A stretch of 64,000 bases of DNA, from positions 3,224,001 through 3,288,000 of the forward strand of contig NZ_CP032624.1 of the NCBI RefSeq assembly GCF_003627055.1, written 5' to 3'. How positions within the stretch are numbered: position 1 is the stretch's first letter; each line of letters starts with the position of its first letter. Positions 61,714 to 64,000 of the stretch are shown one piece after another. A model generated the notes under the pieces. The model saw nothing but the letters and a program-made list of their open reading frames with translations, did no database searches and was not told the DNA's origin. The stretch is from Gryllotalpicola protaetiae. Its GTDB lineage: Bacteria; Actinomycetota; Actinomycetes; Actinomycetales; Microbacteriaceae. Made by a program: the position numbers and the translations under genes.

Positions 61714-61747
61714 TGTTCCCGCGGATCACCCGCAATGCCAGGGAACA
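61714..61747 (+). other. Leader hairpin 1 of the ABC-F attenuator
   Basis: TGTTCCC (61714-61720) and GGGAACA (61741-61747) pair perfectly at the predicted 5' end of the transcript, with an inner GCGG/CCGC. It ends 5 nt before the leader ORF Shine-Dalgarno. Confidence 0.5.
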
Positions 61748-61763
61748 CGCAGAAGGACAGGGA

Positions 61764-61799
61764 ATGACGGACAGCACCGGTTTCGCGACCACTCGCTGA
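61764..61799 (+). CDS. Leader peptide of the ABC-F attenuator
   Basis: An 11-codon ORF encoding MTDSTGFATTR. AAGGA (61753-61757) lies 6 nt upstream, one of the best ribosome-binding sites in the window. The last codon and stop (CGCTGA, 61794-61799) form part of the sequence that can pair with the terminator 5' arm. The placement fits a ribosome-sensing attenuator. Confidence 0.72.
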   Translation: MTDSTGFATTR

Positions 61800-61852
61800 C
61801 ACCGCCTGCCCAACACGCTTCGCAAAGCACCCGGGGCTCCGCCGTGTCGGCG
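61794..61852 (+). promoter_or_regulatory. Antiterminator pairing of the ABC-F leader
   Basis: CGCTGACAC (61794-61802) can pair with GTGTCGGCG (61844-61852) in 9 contiguous base pairs including one G-U. The second strand contains most of the inner 5' arm of the downstream terminator, so the two structures are mutually exclusive. Confidence 0.6.
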
Positions 61853-61882
61853 TATCACTTTCGACACGAACCGGAGCCTTTT
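61835..61882 (+). terminator. Attenuator terminator upstream of the ABC-F gene
   Basis: The outer 7-bp stem is GGCTCCG (61835-61841) with CGGAGCC (61872-61878). The inner 7-bp stem is CGTGTCG (61843-61849) with CGACACG (61862-61868). TTTT follows at 61879-61882, 2 nt before the ABC-F ATG. The 3' arm contains GGAG (61873-61876), the probable ABC-F Shine-Dalgarno, so the hairpin may also block translation. Confidence 0.78.
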
Positions 61883-61884
61883 CC

Positions 61885-63453
<1,569 letters not shown>

Positions 63454-63466
63454 TGCGCCGCCAATG

Positions 63467-63958
63467 CTACGACCGCCGAGGCAGCAGCCTCACGAACAGC
63501 AGAGCGCCGAGTGCGAGCAGGGCGAGGGCGGCGACCAGCACGGCGGGCTGCCAGGTGGCGTGGGGCGTCGCGCGCAGCCAGAGCGCAAGCGCGAGCAGGC
63601 CCTCGCATGGCACGACAGCGGCAGCGATGACGCGCAACGGCCTGACGAAGACGCCGACCGCGACCCGGGCGCGTGGAGGGATCAGTGCGACGCGTGCTGC
63701 GAGCAGCTGTGCGAGCGCGACACCGGCGAGGATCACGTAGGGGCGCCAGTTCGCCGGGTCGGCCGGGGCGACGATCTCGCTCAGGGCGAGGCTCAGCATC
63801 GCCACCCACGCGAGCTGCACCCAGGGGGTCGCCACCGCCACGAGGGCGGCGACGGCCGCGATCCAGCCCCAGGCATCCCCCGCATGCACACCGGCGAGCA
63901 CGAGCAGCAGCACACCGAGCCCTGCGCGCGCGGCCCATGCAGGGATCTCCGTGCTCAC
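63467..63958 (-). CDS. Hypothetical membrane protein
   Basis: A 163-residue hydrophobic protein with about four to five helices (roughly 11-25, 31-60, 70-85, 105-120 and 136-158) and an Arg-rich loop. I recognise no family. Its GTG start overlaps the stop of an upstream gene that runs off the window (GTGA). The Ala-rich composition is typical for membrane proteins of this GC content. Confidence 0.6.
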   Translation of the reverse strand: MSTEIPAWAARAGLGVLLLVLAGVHAGDAWGWIAAVAALVAVATPWVQLAWVAMLSLALSEIVAPADPANWRPYVILAGVALAQLLAARVALIPPRARVAVGVFVRPLRVIAAAVVPCEGLLALALWLRATPHATWQPAVLVAALALLALGALLFVRLLPRRS

Positions 63959-64000
63959 CGCACGGCTCCGGCTCGCTGCTGCCGCGGCCTCGACAGAGAG
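63955..64000 (-). CDS. C-terminal fragment of an unidentified gene
   Basis: An open frame ending in LSRPRQQRAGAVR and a TGA that overlaps the GTG of the membrane-protein gene. The 4-nt overlap suggests a real coupled gene; 15 codons give no function. Confidence 0.4.
   Translation of the reverse strand, partial: SLSRPRQQRAGAVR

Overview
The window is GC-rich (roughly 70 percent by eye) and almost fully coding. It reads as chromosomal core DNA of an actinobacterium, most likely Micrococcales and probably Microbacteriaceae. Pointers are mshC (mycothiol synthesis), the RNA polymerase-binding protein RbpA, WhiA, OpcA, DUF3099 and DUF6328 proteins, a DUF222-HNH endonuclease and an imuA'-imuB-dnaE2 mutasome. 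I see no prophage, insertion sequence, transposase or CRISPR array. One tRNA gene is present. No stretch longer than about 300 bases lacks a gene.

Layout: 0-6.7 kb holds a cut-off HAD hydrolase, a PAC2 protein, the coupled pair M20 peptidase-mshC, tRNA-Leu(GAG) with a strong terminator, uppP and a SulP transporter. 6.7-12.6 kb is the SOS mutagenesis cassette imuA'-imuB-dnaE2 behind a near-perfect LexA box. 12.7-13.9 kb holds a MazEF-type toxin-antitoxin pair with a palindromic operator, then an unrecognised gene. 14-30.5 kb is mixed housekeeping: helicase, SGNH hydrolase, D,D-carboxypeptidase, SpoU methyltransferase, sirtuin, phosphatase, glycosyltransferase, exonuclease, L31, the divergent glycogen genes glgA/glgC, serB and fabG.

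30.5-38.2 kb (minus strand) is a heme and Fe-S block: ctaB-ctaA, then sufB-sufD-Rieske-sufC-DUF59, an ABC-F ATPase and SURF1. 38.4-46.6 kb (plus) is a pentose-phosphate operon tkt-tal-pgi-zwf-opcA-pgl behind a long, foldable leader. 47-58.4 kb (minus) is uvrA-uvrC-rapZ-whiA-sodA-gap-pgk-tpiA-secG-rbpA, joining excision repair, cell regulation and lower glycolysis. 58.5-64 kb holds an adenosine-deaminase-family enzyme, the DUF222-HNH protein, a small P-loop kinase, a second ABC-F gene and membrane proteins running off the end.

The most interesting element is the 5' region of the second ABC-F gene (61.70-61.88 kb). It has an 11-codon leader ORF with a good ribosome-binding site, then a terminator hairpin whose 3' arm contains the ABC-F Shine-Dalgarno. 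A 9-bp alternative pairing links the leader stop codon to the terminator 5' arm. This looks like ribosome-mediated attenuation of an antibiotic-responsive gene. Also notable are many leaderless-type promoters (TANNNT then 6-7 nt then the start codon), an overlapping divergent glgA/glgC control region, an 18-bp in-frame duplication in imuA', and strong enrichment of the octamer CGGATGCC/GGCATCCG.
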